This document shows positions 17,942 to 18,242 of a stretch of DNA of 18,242 nucleotides, piece after piece. Each line of letters opens with the position of its first letter. Positions within the stretch are counted from its first letter, which is position 1. Under the pieces are notes generated by a model. It saw only the letters and a program-made list of their open reading frames with translations. It was not told the DNA's origin and did no database searches. The stretch is from Jimgerdemannia flammicorona (Eukaryota > Mucoromycota > Endogonomycetes > Endogonales > Endogonaceae): positions 1 through 18,242 of the forward strand of contig RBNI01002525.1 in NCBI GenBank assembly GCA_003990745.1, read 5' to 3'. Both the position numbers and the translations under genes were made by a program.

Positions 17942-18242
17942 ATGTCTTTGAGAAAGGTCAATAGCTGATACTGGGGGTGAGGGTTACTGATAGGAGTGGC
18001 TAGTGTTAGACTTATTGAATGAGTGGTAGAGAGAGAGAGATACTATAGAGGTATTAGTAATAACTAGTAGAGACAATTTGTAGGAAGAGTAGAGGGAGGG
18101 TTGGAGTGGTAGGGAGGATAACAGTATTTTGGAAAGATGGTATGAGAGAAGAGAGGCTTCTCTGTAGGATTGGGTGAGGAGCTCATTAGTATTAGTATAA
18201 TATAGATGATTTGGTAATAAAGTAGAAGTCCTTATAACTATA

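Larger units (their letters stand above)
13441..18242 (+). mobile_element. Decayed non-LTR retrotransposon (LINE), running off the right edge
   Basis: The plus strand is purine-rich and almost free of CpG (one at 16298). Coding order can be followed in fragments: Lys/Glu/Ser-rich sequence resembling an ORF1 (about 13975-15017), an endonuclease-RT linker (RERPTK at 15596-15613), reverse transcriptase (15840-16700) and a C-terminal segment (about 16862-17260). Stops are mostly TAG, and several frameshifts are present. The left end is a composition change, not a defined terminus; the 3' end is not in the window. A MITE is inserted at 14310. Confidence 0.7.

Overview
The window looks like a transposon graveyard from a filamentous fungus. 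The evidence is two chromodomain-bearing Ty3/gypsy pol regions, a non-LTR (LINE) reverse transcriptase, TTAGGG telomere-type hexamers, and coding sequences broken almost only by C-to-T or G-to-A changes, as expected from RIP-like or methyl-cytosine hypermutation. I found no host housekeeping gene. The species cannot be named from sequence alone.

Layout. 1-3191: decayed pol of Ty3/gypsy element E1, cut by the left window edge inside the protease. 3608-5006: a purine tract, a promoter-like stretch with a 31-bp direct repeat and a TATA box, then a broken ORF ('ORF3') whose last 251 codons are open. 5002-5398: an LTR-like promoter segment. 5479-5688: a gag-like start joined directly to the middle of a second reverse transcriptase. 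5689-8064: pol of element E2, 14 in-frame stops but no frameshift. 8480-9538: promoter-like stretch and E2's own ORF3. 9537-10192: polypurine tract and a 643-bp LTR-like segment. 10193-11378: GC-rich, CpG-containing block ending in a polyadenylation signal, a small hairpin and 31 A's, probably the 3' end of a non-LTR retroelement or retrocopy. 11379-13440: extremely AT-rich block, T-rich then A-rich, with an interstitial telomeric repeat. 13441-18242: CpG-free decayed LINE, interrupted by a 391-bp foldback hAT-type MITE with a perfect 8-bp target duplication.

How the parts relate. E1 and E2 are diverged relatives with the same order: RT, RNase H, integrase, chromodomain, about 450 bp of spacer, a TATA promoter, then an additional ORF. 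The two ORF3 copies share a faint collinear pattern, and their upstream segments and the LTR-like segments carry TGAGTCA, TGACTCA or TGACGTCA sites and TATA boxes. This post-pol (or LTR-embedded) ORF with its own promoter is the best candidate for something undescribed. The second theme is relative dating: CpG content and stop-codon type separate old hypermutated layers (AT block, LINE) from later arrivals (MITE, GC-rich poly(A) block).
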